The notes beneath the pieces are model-generated. The model saw nothing but the letters and a program-made list of their open reading frames with translations, had not been told where the DNA came from and made no database searches. A stretch of 64,000 nucleotides of DNA from Cryptomeria japonica (taxonomy: Eukaryota; Streptophyta; Pinopsida; Cupressales; Cupressaceae): NCBI RefSeq assembly GCF_030272615.1, contig NC_081407.1, positions 379,090,179 to 379,154,178 of the forward strand, written 5' to 3'. A program made the position numbers and the translations under genes. Below, in pieces: positions 11,240-23,240 of this stretch. Position 1 is the stretch's first letter, and each line of letters starts with the position of its first letter.

Positions 11240-14200
11240 TAATTTTGATTTCCATGTGGATAGCTTGATAAATTAGATTTCCTAAGAGCATAATCAATGC
11301 TTCTAGTGTTGAAACCATTGACCCTAGTGAATGTGTGTGGGAATATTGGGTGAAGAAGAAGCAATGATGGGTAGAATAGGAAGAAGTCGATTTGGATCAA
11401 CATGTGCCAATGCCTTATGTTGTGCCATTCCACCACCAACACCTTATATTGATTTGATGTTAAAATAAAGAACCTTTTTTTATCAAAGTAAAACTCCACC
11501 CAAAATTTTCTAGAAAAAACAATAGCACCTCAAAATCAGCATGTGGTCAATGGTCAAAGACCATCCACGATCACCCCCAAAATATACTACAATCCATGCA
11601 TTCCTAGACCACCTAAGTGGAATTATTATTTTTTTGTTTGGAGACATAGGCTGATTTATGAAAGCATAAATAAATTGTTGGCCTATAGTTTGTTTGGTAA
11701 TATGTAAATCCAAGATCTATCTATGCAATAGTCCATCAGCATATAGTTTTCATGTCTCTTTTTTCTCTAAAGGTGGAGTCTATCTAGATTTCAAATGAAG
11801 TAACTAAATTAACAATGGTTTGCATTGAGGTTGCAGACCATGAAACATGTGGAATCATATTAGTAAAATGTTAGATTAAATCATTTTTTCTTGGAGCAAA
11901 TTTATGTTATCATTTATAGTTGCTCACAAGAGAGCCCTATTAGGTCGAGGTGTGTGGGGTTTCATTGAGTTGGGTTTTGGGGAGGGGAGATTCACATGAG
12001 CTATTTTATATAGTGGGGTTTGAATTTTTTATAGAACATATCCTAATAAAACTTCATACTAAAGTATTTGGTCTATATAAATGTAATGTGCATTGCCTAC
12101 ATTTATAATAATAGAAAAATAAATAAATAATTAGTTGTACATTTTAATATATGAAATAGAGGATTCAAGGTACATTCCTTAATAGTGATGCTATCTTGGT
12201 CCATGTAAGGTAGTAGGAGATAGAAAGTACTCTAGATCAATAGTTTGAACCTAGAGCGACCTATAGGGTAGATCAATAGAAAGGTAAAATGAGGGGTATC
12301 TCAATCAAGTAGAATGAATATAATTTTTTGATAAATTTATTGTCTTCAACATTTTCTTTTGGTTTAATGAATGAGAGAAATATATTTCAACTTACATGGA
12401 TTTTTTATATAGATTTTTACTTTTCTTTCTGATAGGGGCATGTGTCAAACCGATGCAAATATAAAGATGCAAGGGTTTATCACTAAATTTTAGACCACGA
12501 AAGTATGGACATCATGAACTAAAATAATGGTATATGATATGTGCTTCTTTTAAAATTCAACGTTCGATGAGGAAATCAAGGGGTGATTTTACTATAAGTT
12601 TCGATGAGTCACTAATGAGATCAAATATCATGAAATCTATCTATGGTATTCGAAAGGCAACTTTTAATGAAAACACTTTATAAACAATTTTCTTAAAATC
12701 CAAGGTGTAGGCCCTAAAAGAATAAGACAAAAGGTGTGGAATTTCAATGGATACAATACATACTCTAGTTTTTTTTGAGTATGATTTAATTTTTTATTAT
12801 CTAAAAGCTTTTGTGATGTCAAGAAATTATTATTGGATGTGCTAGTCAAATGAGTCAACTATTACTTTTCTTTTCTCTCATTTCTAGGTAATCTTATTGC
12901 AAAAATTAGGGGTTGTGGCTTATGGGTTCCATATAGTATATGAGTCTCTACAAATATGTTAAACATGTAAGAGTATTATATCAGACATGGATTTGTGAGT
13001 CTTGTCAAATTAGGAAATCATAAAGTCAGTGTGCATCTATAATAGGTAAATTACTCTTTTAGTAGTATTTGTGCATTTTTTTCTAAGAGAAGCATACCTA
13101 GATAGGAGATTGGTAAACCAAATACTTTAAAGTTGAAGATGTGTTGTATGTTTATAGTTTATTCCATGATCCTTCAAGAACAAAATTGTTGATTTGTTTA
13201 GATTAATATTTTCACAAGTTACTCTTTCATATCTATCTAGCACTCTCTTGATAACTCTAGCCTTTATTTTTATGGTTTCCATAAATAAGAGTGTATCATC
13301 AATAAATTGGAGATAAGTAACAATAAATCCAAATTTGAATAGATTTTCAACCTCTTAATATTCTTGCAAACCACTTAATTCCCCAAGGCTCATTCTAACA
13401 CCTAAAAGTTGCAATAAGAAAGAGAAAACGAGATAGTGAGTCTCATTGCCTAGAATTCCCATTTTCATATTGAATAAATCCACATGTCTCATTGATGAGG
13501 ATGGAATAATATGCCAGAAAAATACAACTCAAAACCCACCTACTCTAATCCCCATAAAACTTGATTTTATTTATCGTTTGGAGTAAGAATATACCCATGA
13601 CATTTTTGTATGCCTTATTCATATCGATTTTAAGAAGCATCATGTCTTTCAAGTGTTTTGTTTGATAGAATTCTCTATTTCATGGACAATGATAATTCCA
13701 TCAAGCATATGTATTATTTTAAGTAACCCACTCAATTTCTCAAACATACTTCTAACTAAATAGATCAAAGTATTATAGATTTATAAATTTATAGTGATGA
13801 GTGTCAAAAAATTAAAATCTCATCCCTTAATAATGATTTTTTGAGAGTGACACTCCATAATTTTATAGACATCAAATCGCACAATGTCCTAGAACTTCTA
13901 ATAATTTTTTTCTTGGAAACTAATTAGTCCTCAAGTCTTCATAGACCCAAGTGGGAAGATAGCAACCTTGATTTCCTCCATAGTGAAGGTTTTCTTTAAC
14001 TCATCATTTTTATTTCACTTGATTGTTTATGGTATATTATAAAGAAAGAGGTTTCAGGATCTTGTTTTTTCTTTAGTTCATTTCCCAACAACTTCTTAAT
14101 GTAGTACACTCCTTCACTGCACTTGGTTGCAATTTCAATCACCTCACTTATAAAGAGAAGAACTATTCTCTCAAATTTTTCACTTAACTTTTGATGTTTG

Positions 14201-14720
14201 TGAAGAGGTGAAAGGTTTTGGTGTTTGTATCACCCTCCTTTGGCAATTCCACCCTAGACTTTTGTATCCAATATATCTCTTCCGTATTGATAATGGTGTT
14301 CATACCATTAAGCTATTCTCCTTACATCTATTTTATTTTCTAAGCCCAGACAACATTTTCTTCTAATTTTTCTCAAGTTTCCTTTACACCTTCTACTCTC
14401 AAAAATGTCAAGTAATACAAATTTATTACAAAGTGTCACCTTGTGTTTAATATCTACTAACATCCTTTAAACAATGTTTATAGCACCCTTTAAATTTTGG
14501 CCTTCCACCATTCTTTTGACATTGAAGAAAACTCTAGATGTTTAAGCCAAAAAAATTGAATCTTTGAGTAACCTCTTAACATAGCTTCTTTTCTATTTTT
14601 TAATCAAATTAACTAGTGGTTCGAACTATCATAGTGAATCACCCTAGTAAAATTTTACTCTAAATCCAAAAATACCATCCTAGTGGATGTAAGCTTTGTC
14701 CATCCCCATGTTGCTTTACA
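11240..14720 (-). pseudogene. Decayed L1-type LINE (ORF2 reverse transcriptase), antisense
   Basis: Fragments in different frames of the minus strand read in the order expected for a plant LINE ORF2. EEIYWIQKSRVELPKEGDTN (about 14215-14300) is the block upstream of RT. MMLLKIDMNKAYKNVMGI (about 13590-13650) corresponds to the LKxDxxKAYD block. The catalytic FIDDTLLF is at 13284-13307 (usual form FADD), and GLPISYLG at about 13095-13119 matches the downstream LPxxYLG block. Stops and frameshifts are dense. The segment from 11240 to 12900 is assigned only by position, so the 3' limit is uncertain. I saw no target duplication or poly(A) tail. Confidence 0.8.
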
Positions 14721-16347
14721 CAAATCACCCATCTTTATGTTTCTTATGCATTAATGACTGATGAGAGAAAAGTGCCCTAAAGGCATTCAAGCCTAATGGA
14801 AAAATAATATTACCTCCTATTTTATCCCATAAGTCTAAATTAGTATTGAAATATATTTTAATGATCCCATTTTCATTTGATATTTTGGATTCTAAAATCA
14901 TCAAAATTGTACTAATACTTTTACTCACTTTCCATGTTCAAACTATATATACTTGAAATCATTAATCTTGACATTCACCTAAACTCTAACAATTAAAATA
15001 TTTTAATATAATATATATTAAATAAATAAATTATACAAAATTTATAAAACATAATTCAAATTATTTCAATCTTCAATGAACAATTCATACATTAATTATA
15101 ACATAATGAACCATTGTATACAAAATTTAAATATAATTTTTAAATTTTAAATATTTAGAAAACCTTAAAATTTATATACATTAACAACATAGCCAAGAAT
15201 TTAGAAGAATTTACACCGAACAACTTAAAACTATATAATTTTAAAAAATTTAAAATAATAATAAAAAAGACTCGTTCAAAATCAATTGACAGATTGATCA
15301 AAATAGGACAATGGATTGTTACAGTACATTCACCTGAGTAGTTCCAAACCACTTTGGAGGCTATATTATAATAGCGAAAATGAATTTTGGGTTTCCTTCA
15401 TGATTTATAGGGGATTTTGATGGGAATCAAGAGCCCTTTAACCAGAAGTATATATCAATTTAAAGGATTTTATGGCATTGGAGGTGAACTTTGGATGAAA
15501 GATTTTTTTATATTTCAACCAGTAAGCCCAAAAGAAAGTCCTAAGTAATATTGCATGGAGAAGGTCCTTTTTCACTGATGATTTTCTGGTAGCTTTTTTC
15601 TCTGTATCTTACCTTATTTAAAGGAAGAAAGCTTTTTTGTGCAAGCTTCCCATGATATTATTCATGAAATGCCCCATTATTGTCTAAGTATACTACACTT
15701 CCATCATACCAATATCACGTGGATCATCACAACACTTATCGCATGGCATGTCAAAATCTGTATTCCTTAAAAATCTTTGAAATGGATTACAGGCCACAGT
15801 ATATCTGAGTCCTGTGCAAAAGTAGCACTTTTATAAAATTTAAATTTCTATGGGCAAATAAATTAGTTTATCTGCTAAATAGAGTCGATAAAGAAAAAAA
15901 CTTTAGGAAAAATCATACAGAAAAAACAGCACAGTGATGAGGGGTTGAGTTTAAAGAGCACTTAAAACATCATTTTTTAATTCCCCGCCCTAATCTTATC
16001 AAGCTTGCGATTGTCAGGCAGCATAAGTCTTGAATTTTGGTAACTGTCGCTTCTACCCAACTAAGAATCGACATCCCCTTTGATAGCTAGAGAAATATCA
16101 TCATTGCACATCATGACGTCCTCCTTTGACAAGCTGGGCAAATCAAACCTGATTTGCAATTCATTGATTGTCACTCTCCATAACATCCCATGGCCTTCGA
16201 ACCCTCAACATGTTGTCTCTCGAAGGCTGTGTGGAAAGGAATATAAAGGAGTCCTTAAAAAGCCAGTCCATGGTATTTAGCATCTTCCTCATACTTGTCA
16301 GGGTGTATAAGCCCTGCATCATGAAAAAAAAACCCTTAGAGACAACA
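14721..16347. other. Spacer, no clear gene
   Basis: AT-rich up to about 15950. The part at 16080-16340 is more balanced in composition and one plus-strand frame (from 16168) gives LRTLNMLSLEGC, which looks faintly like a leucine-rich repeat. This is too little to call an LRR gene. Confidence 0.4.
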
Positions 16348-16704
16348 CACCCAAGGGCAACATGCTCGCTACCCTAGCTTTTTTCTCCACTTCCTTGCCT
16401 ACGTTGCATACATTAACTGCGTTGTCTTTGCTCTCCTTCACAAACAGAGCATTTACAGGGCGCTGGGTTTACCTTTTAAATGGCTTGGTTAGTTGGACAA
16501 TAGGCGGGAGATACAGATGTCAAATATGACTATGACTTCTGGGTGGGCGGAAGACAGATTTTTGAAAAACAAGTTTATACTTAACCGCGATAGTGATAAC
16601 CGTTAGGGAGATGCCAGAAAACGGAAACGGAATTGAAAACGGAAATAGAACTTTTTGACCGAAAGTCGGAGCTTCGAGTGTGTCCGTTAAGCCTGGCCCC
16701 AGGG
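16348..16704 (-). repeat. Right arm of the ~360-bp inverted repeat
   Basis: Reverse-complement partner of 8715-9075, 7.3 kb away. The homology stops at both edges of the two arms at matching points (CACCCAAGGGC inside, GCCTGGCCCCAGGG outside). Base composition is clearly less AT-rich than the spacers. Confidence 0.85.
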
Positions 16705-17039
16705 CCTCAACTAAAGACTCTAAATCACATACTAGAAAACCACCAATAGCAACAAGGGCCAAAGATAGATTAGCCCAAGCTACGGAGAAAGCAGCGGGAG
16801 AAAGGGGAAGCTCATGCCAAGTAAATCGAAAACCCATGCAGGACCCCCATCCAAAAACAGACCCTCCACACACGCGCTCGCCACATAGTCAGAAGGTAGA
16901 GACACGCTCCTCTCTACCAACCCAGGATAACCCATTTACTCCATTGTCCTTCTTTGATCCATCTTCACTATTCTCATCGTCCCTTGCAGTCGAAACCCCT
17001 ATTCCCGCTCACTCGCACATTCTGGCTCTATTGAGGTGA
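16680..17039 (+). CDS. Unrecognised Pro/Ser/Thr-rich open frame, 119 aa
   Basis: A plus-strand open frame that starts inside the right inverted-repeat arm and runs out of it. It is rich in Pro, Ser, Thr, Lys and Arg (KPPIATRAKDRLAQATEKAA, TPLSFFDPSSLFSSS). The low complexity and basic nature recall the linker of LINE ORF1 proteins, but I see no zinc knuckle or fold to support that. Base composition is less AT-rich than the neighbours. An antisense frame of similar length (16520-16873) also exists, so even the strand is unsure. It could be a chance frame. Confidence 0.25.
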   Translation: MSVKPGPRASTKDSKSHTRKPPIATRAKDRLAQATEKAAGERGSSCQVNRKPMQDPHPKTDPPHTRSPHSQKVETRSSLPTQDNPFTPLSFFDPSSLFSSSLAVETPIPAHSHILALLR

Positions 17040-19037
17040 CTTGTTATTCTTTACCAGTATTTGTACATATTTCATATTATACTTATCCTTTTGTAAGTTA
17101 TCTTAGTAAAATATTTCTGAGAGTATCATATTTTTTAAATAATGTTGGTTTTTGATAAATTGGTCTCAAAGTCATATTAAATATGTGTTCATTCGATAAT
17201 TTTAGTTGAAAAATTTATGATCAAAAACTAATTTAGCTAGAATCAATCTAGATAGACTGTATATTTGACCAAAACAGAATTATTTATTAAAACAAAAAAC
17301 GTTGTATAAATAAGTTGGCATGAAATGTAGTTCACAACTTTTAAAATTTCACCAAGAAACTAAGAGCTAGTTAGTGTAACCCGAATTTTAAAGCCAAATA
17401 AATATGCACATTACTTCTAGGTGTTATATCAATTTTTCTAATAGTAAGATTCAATGTTTGTATCTTTGACATTTTACTTCTAGTTATTTGAAATAATCCT
17501 TAATGTATGTTAACGCTTGATCCATTATCATGTATAAATTATTTAATGATCAAAATAACACAATTCACCATAATATATAAAGCTAATGTTTCAAGAAATA
17601 CCTTCCAAGTTAAACTTATTTATCATTGAACAATATATTATACTATTTTTGTGGCTAATAAAATCTATTAAAATGTTATTAATTAAAAACTGATATTAAA
17701 TGTAACTTGCACTTTAAATATAGCCTTTTGTATTATCTCTCTCTATAATGTTGATGTATAAAATGTGTCCATATTAGTAGGAATTGTTCACTTATAAGGA
17801 CTTGAATTGGCATCATTCTTATAGTAAGCACCTCTTATTACTCTAAACCCAAGCCTAATGGACATGATTATATATGTGCCACAAGATACTAGCACTTACA
17901 TTCTAATGCTATCAAGCAAACAAGTTACTTTTTATATTTTATTCCTACCATTATATTTTGAAAAAATGGTTATACATTACATTCTATTTTTTAGGTTCAA
18001 ATGAACTAAAACCTCATGATTAACTTTTATATCTTTTATTTTGGTTTTTGTCTAGTTCTAATTTTTGCAGTGGTTGTTAGTCTTAACATTGGGTTTTCTC
18101 ACACCTCATGAGACCCCTTTCGTCTACCTTTTGGCTATTATGTAAGGGTTCATGCCCTCTCTTGCTTTATCTAATCAAAACTTTAATAGTTATCTCTAGA
18201 GTTAATTCAATTAAGAATCTTAGATAGAACCACCAGTCTCCTTCAACTAATATTCAAGAGTAAAAAAAAAAATCTCATACAATTATCAGAAGATGACAAG
18301 TATCATCTACATCTACTTTTATTATAATAAACTCATTTACGTAGTTTCCAATGCAACTTTTTGCAGATAAAATTTCAATCTAGGCTTTTAATTACTATTT
18401 TCATAGTATATGCTTTACAAAAGTAATTATAACCTAATAAATTCACAACTTTATGGTGTACATGTGTAAGCTTCACATTCATGTACGTTACTACATCTAG
18501 CAATTTTTTCATGTTGTAACAATATTGTATTTTCTCACCTATAATCTCTTTTCTTAACATAATCTTTCTACTTTCTACACTATGTACCTTTAACATGAGA
18601 CCAACAATGCATTTATGATATAAGTTCACCAACTTCTTGTTTCAATGTTTAGAAACAAAATGAATGAATATGCAAAAAAAATACTCTTCACAATCTCATT
18701 TTGTACAAACAAGAGGAATTATCATTTTCAAAATTGAAATCATTACATATATTTCCTTCATTTATAACCAAATATGCAATGCAAACATTTTTCAAATATT
18801 ATAAACAATATAATACATATTTCAAAATTATATAACAACATTATATCGTCAATAAAAAAATATAACTCCTTAATCTATTAACTTACCTATACTATACTAT
18901 TGGTATAACCTTTGCAACAATTACTACTAAATTGAGAACAAATAAAACATCACATACTTATATCTCAACATGTTAACTTGCATATCCATTTCTATCATAA
19001 CAAGTACTACTAGTTATAATTAAGTTAACGTGTAAGC
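17040..19037. other. AT-rich spacer, no gene seen
   Basis: Downstream of the receptor-kinase pseudogene. Only short chance frames in very AT-rich sequence. It would include that gene's 3' untranslated region. Confidence 0.55.
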
Positions 19038-20090
19038 TTAAATAACATGCCTCTGCATTTTAGAATGCATTGATCCATTAACATTTTTCTTACTGGTAAC
19101 GTTACCCTCGCTGTAGCTGCTTGTGTCACTTGGGTGTTCTGGCCTAAACGTTGAGCTCGAAATCTGCGGAGTTTGAGGCTCTATATTCCCTTCCAGCATC
19201 TGCACCACTTGCCCCATGCTAGGCCTCACTTCCTCGTCCTCTTGAATGCATAGCAACGCTACAACACATACTCTTCTCACCTCTTCCATGTTTGCCTCCG
19301 CTGCAACACCCTCCTCCACAATATTCATCGTGCTCCCCTGCTGAATTTGAGTTGCAGCCCATGAAGGAAAGTAAAAGTTACTTGAAGCTTGGACATTTAA
19401 GTTTACATTTCTTTGTCCCGAAATGATTTCCAAAAGCGTCATACCAAAACTGTAGACGTCAACCTTAGATGAGTTGGGAAGACCAAAGATCCACTCTGGA
19501 GCCAAGTACCCTCTGGTTCCTCGTGTGGTGGTCAGCTCGCGGCTAAAATCTATACCCACAAGCTTTACCAGGCCGAAATCCGCTAACTTGGGGGACAAAT
19601 TACTGTCCAGCAGAATGTTTTCGGGCTTGACATCGCCGTGAATGATGCAATCTCTGCATTCTTCGTGGAGATAAAGTAACCCTCTTGCAGAACCTAACGC
19701 GATCTCCAATCGGATCTTCCAGTCGAGTACCCTCCGTTTACTTTTGGACGGACTTGTGAACAGAAAGGAATTCAGAGAGCCGTGGGGCATGTAATCATAA
19801 ACCAATAACCGTCGCGACCCTTCTGCAAAAAACCCTCGTAGCCTGACTAAATTCACATGTTGTATGCTTCCAGGGGAACTGATTTTCGCTCTGAATTGCT
19901 TCTCATCTTGTCTCGAACCCTCCATTTTCTTTAGGGCCACAAGCGTACCATCTGCTAGAGATCCTTTAAACACGGAGCCGAATCCTCCCCTCCCTAACTT
20001 AGACCTGAAATTCCTCGTTTCAATTTTCAACTCCTTGTAACTAAACATTGTGAGAAAAGGGTCTGAGAAATCTGCAGGCTTGTCCATCAA
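19038..20090 (-). pseudogene. Kinase domain of a G-type lectin S-receptor-like Ser/Thr kinase
   Basis: 350-residue open segment holding a complete protein-kinase domain. It shows a Gly-rich loop (GRGGFGSVFKG, residues 33-43), the beta-3 Lys (VALKK, K54), the catalytic loop HGDVKPEN (151-158), DFG (171-173) and GTRGYLAPEW. HGD instead of HRD makes it a non-RD kinase, usual for this receptor group. The Glu of helix C that pairs with the beta-3 Lys is replaced by Lys (FRAKISS, K69), which should weaken activity. It is in the same frame as the extracellular part at 20109-20414 but separated by TGA at 20109-20111, where relatives have Trp just after the membrane segment. In life such proteins sit in the plasma membrane and sense extracellular ligands. 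This copy is broken by the stop codon. Confidence 0.9.
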
Positions 20091-20108
20091 CCGCAGCTGA
20101 TGCCTCCG

Positions 20109-20880
20109 TCAAATTAAAATTGAGCAGATACCTAAAGGAAAGGTGAGTGCACCTACAATTCCAAACACTATGCCCACTGTCCTTGTTCTTTTGCGTTTCG
20201 TAGAAAGATGAGAGGCACCTACCCGAATAAAGACGTTTGAATTGCTTTTTGATGGAGTAGAGTTGCGTATGTTTAGCAAATCTCCGGACCAGATTTGGCA
20301 GGGTCCTGAAGGTGGATTGAAACTAAACGCGGTGCACGAACAGTTACGGAGGCGGCCATTCTCGCAATCTTTCTTTGTGGACGCAGGGTATGAAGAAGCG
20401 AAATCATCAGGCAAAGTGACACCAAGGTCGATGAATCCGTCAGTGCTACCATTTATTGCATCGCATCTTAATGGACTCTTCCGAACACAGCCACTGGATG
20501 CCCAATCTTGCGAGAGCTGGGAACAATTTTCTGTGGGTTTGAAGGCTTTCCCTCAACTGCAGAGTTGAAAATTTCTGGAATCGCAGGTTCCGTATGCACC
20601 ACAGGGACCATACACGGCGCATGCGTCTCCGGGCCTAGACCAGATCATGCTCTATTTAATGCCGTCGAATGCAGACACTTGAACATGTCCTAACTTATTC
20701 ACGACGAGACGTGTGAGTGCATTAAACGGAGGAATCAAATTATAACTTCCAAACAAACCTGAGGTATTACTTTCAACGCTGATATTGACCAGACGTTTGT
20801 CTGCCATTTCTGGTACTCCACTGTAAGTTTTGCCCTCCCAAGTTCCGGTCTCCCAGTACTATACGGAATTGTTCAATGTC
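20109..20880 (-). pseudogene. Extracellular S-locus, EGF, PAN and membrane segment of the same receptor kinase
   Basis: Minus strand reads WETGTWEGKTYSGVPEM (S-locus glycoprotein domain, about 20815-20855), WSRPGDACAVYGPCGAYGTC (EGF-like Cys pattern, about 20580-20650), then CSQLSQDWASSGCVRKSPLRC. A PAN/apple domain follows (CENGRLRNCSCTAFSFN ... GPCQIWSGDLLN), and then a hydrophobic membrane helix (VGIVFGIVGALTFPLGI). Stops interrupt it at about 20858 (a likely Gln codon), about 20653 and about 20565 (a likely Cys codon), plus the TGA after the helix. All are single-base changes, and the frame is otherwise preserved over about 770 bp, so decay is moderate. Confidence 0.88.
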
Positions 20881-20905
20881 AGCACTTAACTTTTGCATGT
20901 ATACC

Positions 20906-21660
20906 TGCGGGGTGGCGGGAGACACTATCTTCTTTCTCCTCATTACCCCGCATCATCATTTTCAAACTCATTCAACCAGCCACCTTTCTTCATTTCTACT
21001 TACCTCGCAAGATCCTCTTTTCATCCTTCTGCATGATGTTGGATAGCGGGATGCATGCTACCTTCTTTCTGTCTTGCCTTGCAAGGTCATTGCACATTCA
21101 TCCTGAATGGTGTGGGATAGAGGATGCTCCTCTCGCTTCGCTTTTAGTTTTCTCGCACGGTCCTTAGTTTTCCTTCTTACCCACTACGGGATAGCAGGTT
21201 GCCTCTCCTACCTTTTTCTTTGTATCCCCGCGATCTCATCTTGCTTCGGTTTTACTCCTCGTGGGATGGCGGGATGGCGGGATGCCACGTCTTTTTCCTT
21301 CAAACTTACCCCGCAAGACCTTTTCTTTCCAGTTGTCACGGCTACGAGATAGCGGGGGTCGCTATACCCTGCTTGCAGTTATCCTGCATGGTCGTTCGAT
21401 CTCGACTTTCCGTAACGCGGGATGGTGAGAAGCCTTTAACTCCCGTCTTCTTGTTATCTCGCACGCCTGCATTTTTACTGTCTTTGACTCTACGGGATAG
21501 CGGGGGGACGCTATCTGCTTTGCTTTGAGGTTACCCCATAGGGTTTCATTTCTCTCGTCTATCAAATTGTGGGATAGCAGGACACTTTTGTCCTCTTTAA
21601 TATTCTTATCCCGTAGGATCACTTTGCGGCCATCCAACATGTCGCGGGGTAGCGGGATAT
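20906..21660. repeat. ~75-bp GC-richer minisatellite inside the receptor-kinase pseudogene
   Basis: About nine to ten degenerate units begin with forms of GGGATAGCGGGATGC, seen near 21035, 21112, 21187, 21262, 21347, 21419, 21494, 21571 and 21646 (spacing 72-85 bp). Each unit has a pyrimidine-rich middle and ends with forms of TACCCCGCAAGGTC, which is partly complementary to the start. It lies exactly between the lectin N-terminus and the S-locus part and is clearly less AT-rich than the surroundings. Confidence 0.85.
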
Positions 21661-21712
21661 CAGCACATGCCCAACAGGTCCTAACCGAGCACAACACAGC
21701 TTGAGCAAACCA

Positions 21713-21949
21713 CTAAGCTGCCAACACATGTACATATGCGAACACCTGGACAGATGGGGACCACTCAAATTCAAATGTGTCGTTATTTAAAACAATTGTC
21801 TGATTTCCAGTAAGCGAGGCGCCCAACAGAAGAGTATCTCCGGCCTCGACTGCAGCACCATATCTCTGCAACTGAGTAAACACTGTAAGTGCAAAAAAAA
21901 TGCTAAAACATAATTTTGCCCTGTTTTCCATCGCTAAATTGTTAGCCAA
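21713..21949 (-). pseudogene. Signal peptide and start of B-lectin domain of the receptor kinase
   Basis: Starts at the ATG ending at 21949. A hydrophobic signal peptide (LCFSIFFALTVFTQL) is followed by GDTLLLGASLTGNQTIVLNN, the conserved opening of a G-type lectin domain (D-T-L ... L-S-G-N-Q-T-I-x-S-x-N/D-G-T-F). Similarity stops at about FEFEW and the frame then ends, because the minisatellite replaces most of the lectin domain. With the downstream pieces it accounts for one gene of about 2.9 kb, normally intronless in this class. Confidence 0.85.
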
Positions 21950-21989
21950 CGTCCCTTATGCGTTAATATATTTTCAAGAGAACTTCTAG

Positions 21990-22420
21990 GGTCGATAAAT
22001 GTCAAGTGAAGTCGTTAGAGTTTGGCTCTCTTGTGTTGTCAAAAGGTTCACGGACAAGTCCAATCAATTTGGCGTATTTGTAAAGTTAATGGTGTTGAAA
22101 AAAAATTACAATTATTGTCTGATTAACTCAATAAGTGCCGCACCTCTTGCGTCGACTGCGGCACCTCTACTCTCTGAATTAAGACAATAACTGCCAAAAA
22201 CAGGATTTGTAAAAAATTCCCCATTGCTGAAGTCCCTTGAAAGAGCCCCGTTACCTCCAAGAGGCCATTACATTCAAGAGCCGCCTACCTGTACTGAAGC
22301 CAAAAAAAAATCAAAGTTGCGGGTCATGTTTTCTCTCTTGCGTTGCGTGTCAAAGGGTTCACACACACTATCAGTCAATTTTTGATGCATGTGGGAAGTT
22401 AGAAAAAAATAGTAAAAGTT
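21990..22420. repeat. Imperfect direct duplication upstream of the receptor kinase
   Basis: A segment near 22016-22110 (TCTCTTGTGTTGTC, AAAGGTTCAC, CCAATCAATTT) recurs near 22324-22420 (TCTCTTGCGTTGCG, AAAGGGTTCAC, CAGTCAATTTTT), about 305 bp apart. It would fall in the promoter region of the minus-strand gene. A smaller repeat, GCGGCACCTCT, is at 22136-22170. Confidence 0.5.
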
Positions 22421-22799
22421 GACAAAATGATTTATTGATAAAAGACACATATTTTTTCTGCTATTTTGAAGAATTGGAGATATAATCTTCACATGGATAT
22501 TATCCACACACACAAATCATATAATTTTTAATTGTATTATTTTTATTTTATTTTGAGTAAAAGATTTTTAATATTTAATATTTCACTTTAAAGGCTATGG
22601 AATCAAATCTATTGCTTTGGTTAAGTTTTTTTTTTTTTTTAATGTATTTTAGTTTTAAAAAAAGTTGTTTTTAGAATATATTAAAATTATATAATTACAT
22701 ATAATCACTAAGTATTACATTGTCTTCTATTAATGGAATTCAAAATGCTATTCTTTTGTATAATCTGAGAGTTGGTGTTGTTTGGAATGATCTAGAATT

Positions 22800-23240
22800 C
22801 AACAAGTAAAAGTTATCTTTGAGGGGGCATCTAAAGGCAATATAGGATTTGGTGGTGCATGTTGTGTGGCGAGGGATCACAATGGCACTAAGCTCAGCCA
22901 ATATTAGAATTTTTGGTATTAATAACAAACAATGATGTTGAATTTTGAACTGCTTTACTATGTTCAGAATGTGACCTTGAATTGAAAGTCAAACCTCTTC
23001 ATTTGGAAGGCAACTCCCTCAACACAGTTAATGTGATTTGTCAAAATATGACTCTCAATTGGAAACTTAGAATCTGTCTTTAAAAGCCTATTTGGGACTT
23101 GATCTGAAAACTCAATGATTTTAAAATTTTGCATGTTTTTCGAGAGTGGAATGAGTTGGCGGATGATCTAGCCAAATTGGCGATAGCGCAGTCTACTAAT
23201 GCCTTGTCATTATACGTGGGTAGTGATTTGGCATCATTTT
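22800..23240 (+). pseudogene. LINE RNase H domain remnant
   Basis: Plus-strand frames give KVIFEGASKGNIGFGGACCVA (the FDGASKGNPG block carrying the first catalytic Asp, here changed to Glu). Then come CSECDLELKVKPLHLEGNSLN (the E and D blocks, with GDS changed to GNS) and VFREWNELADDLAKLAIAQS (the His and last Asp block). This order is typical of the RNase H domain at the end of plant LINE ORF2 proteins. Stops and frame changes are frequent and the catalytic acids are partly lost. No upstream RT was seen, so it is a 3' fragment. Confidence 0.8.

Noticed and set aside
16168-16377. Possible leucine-rich-repeat fragment
   Set aside because: Only one LxxLxxLxLxxC-like phrase, and the frame breaks on both sides.
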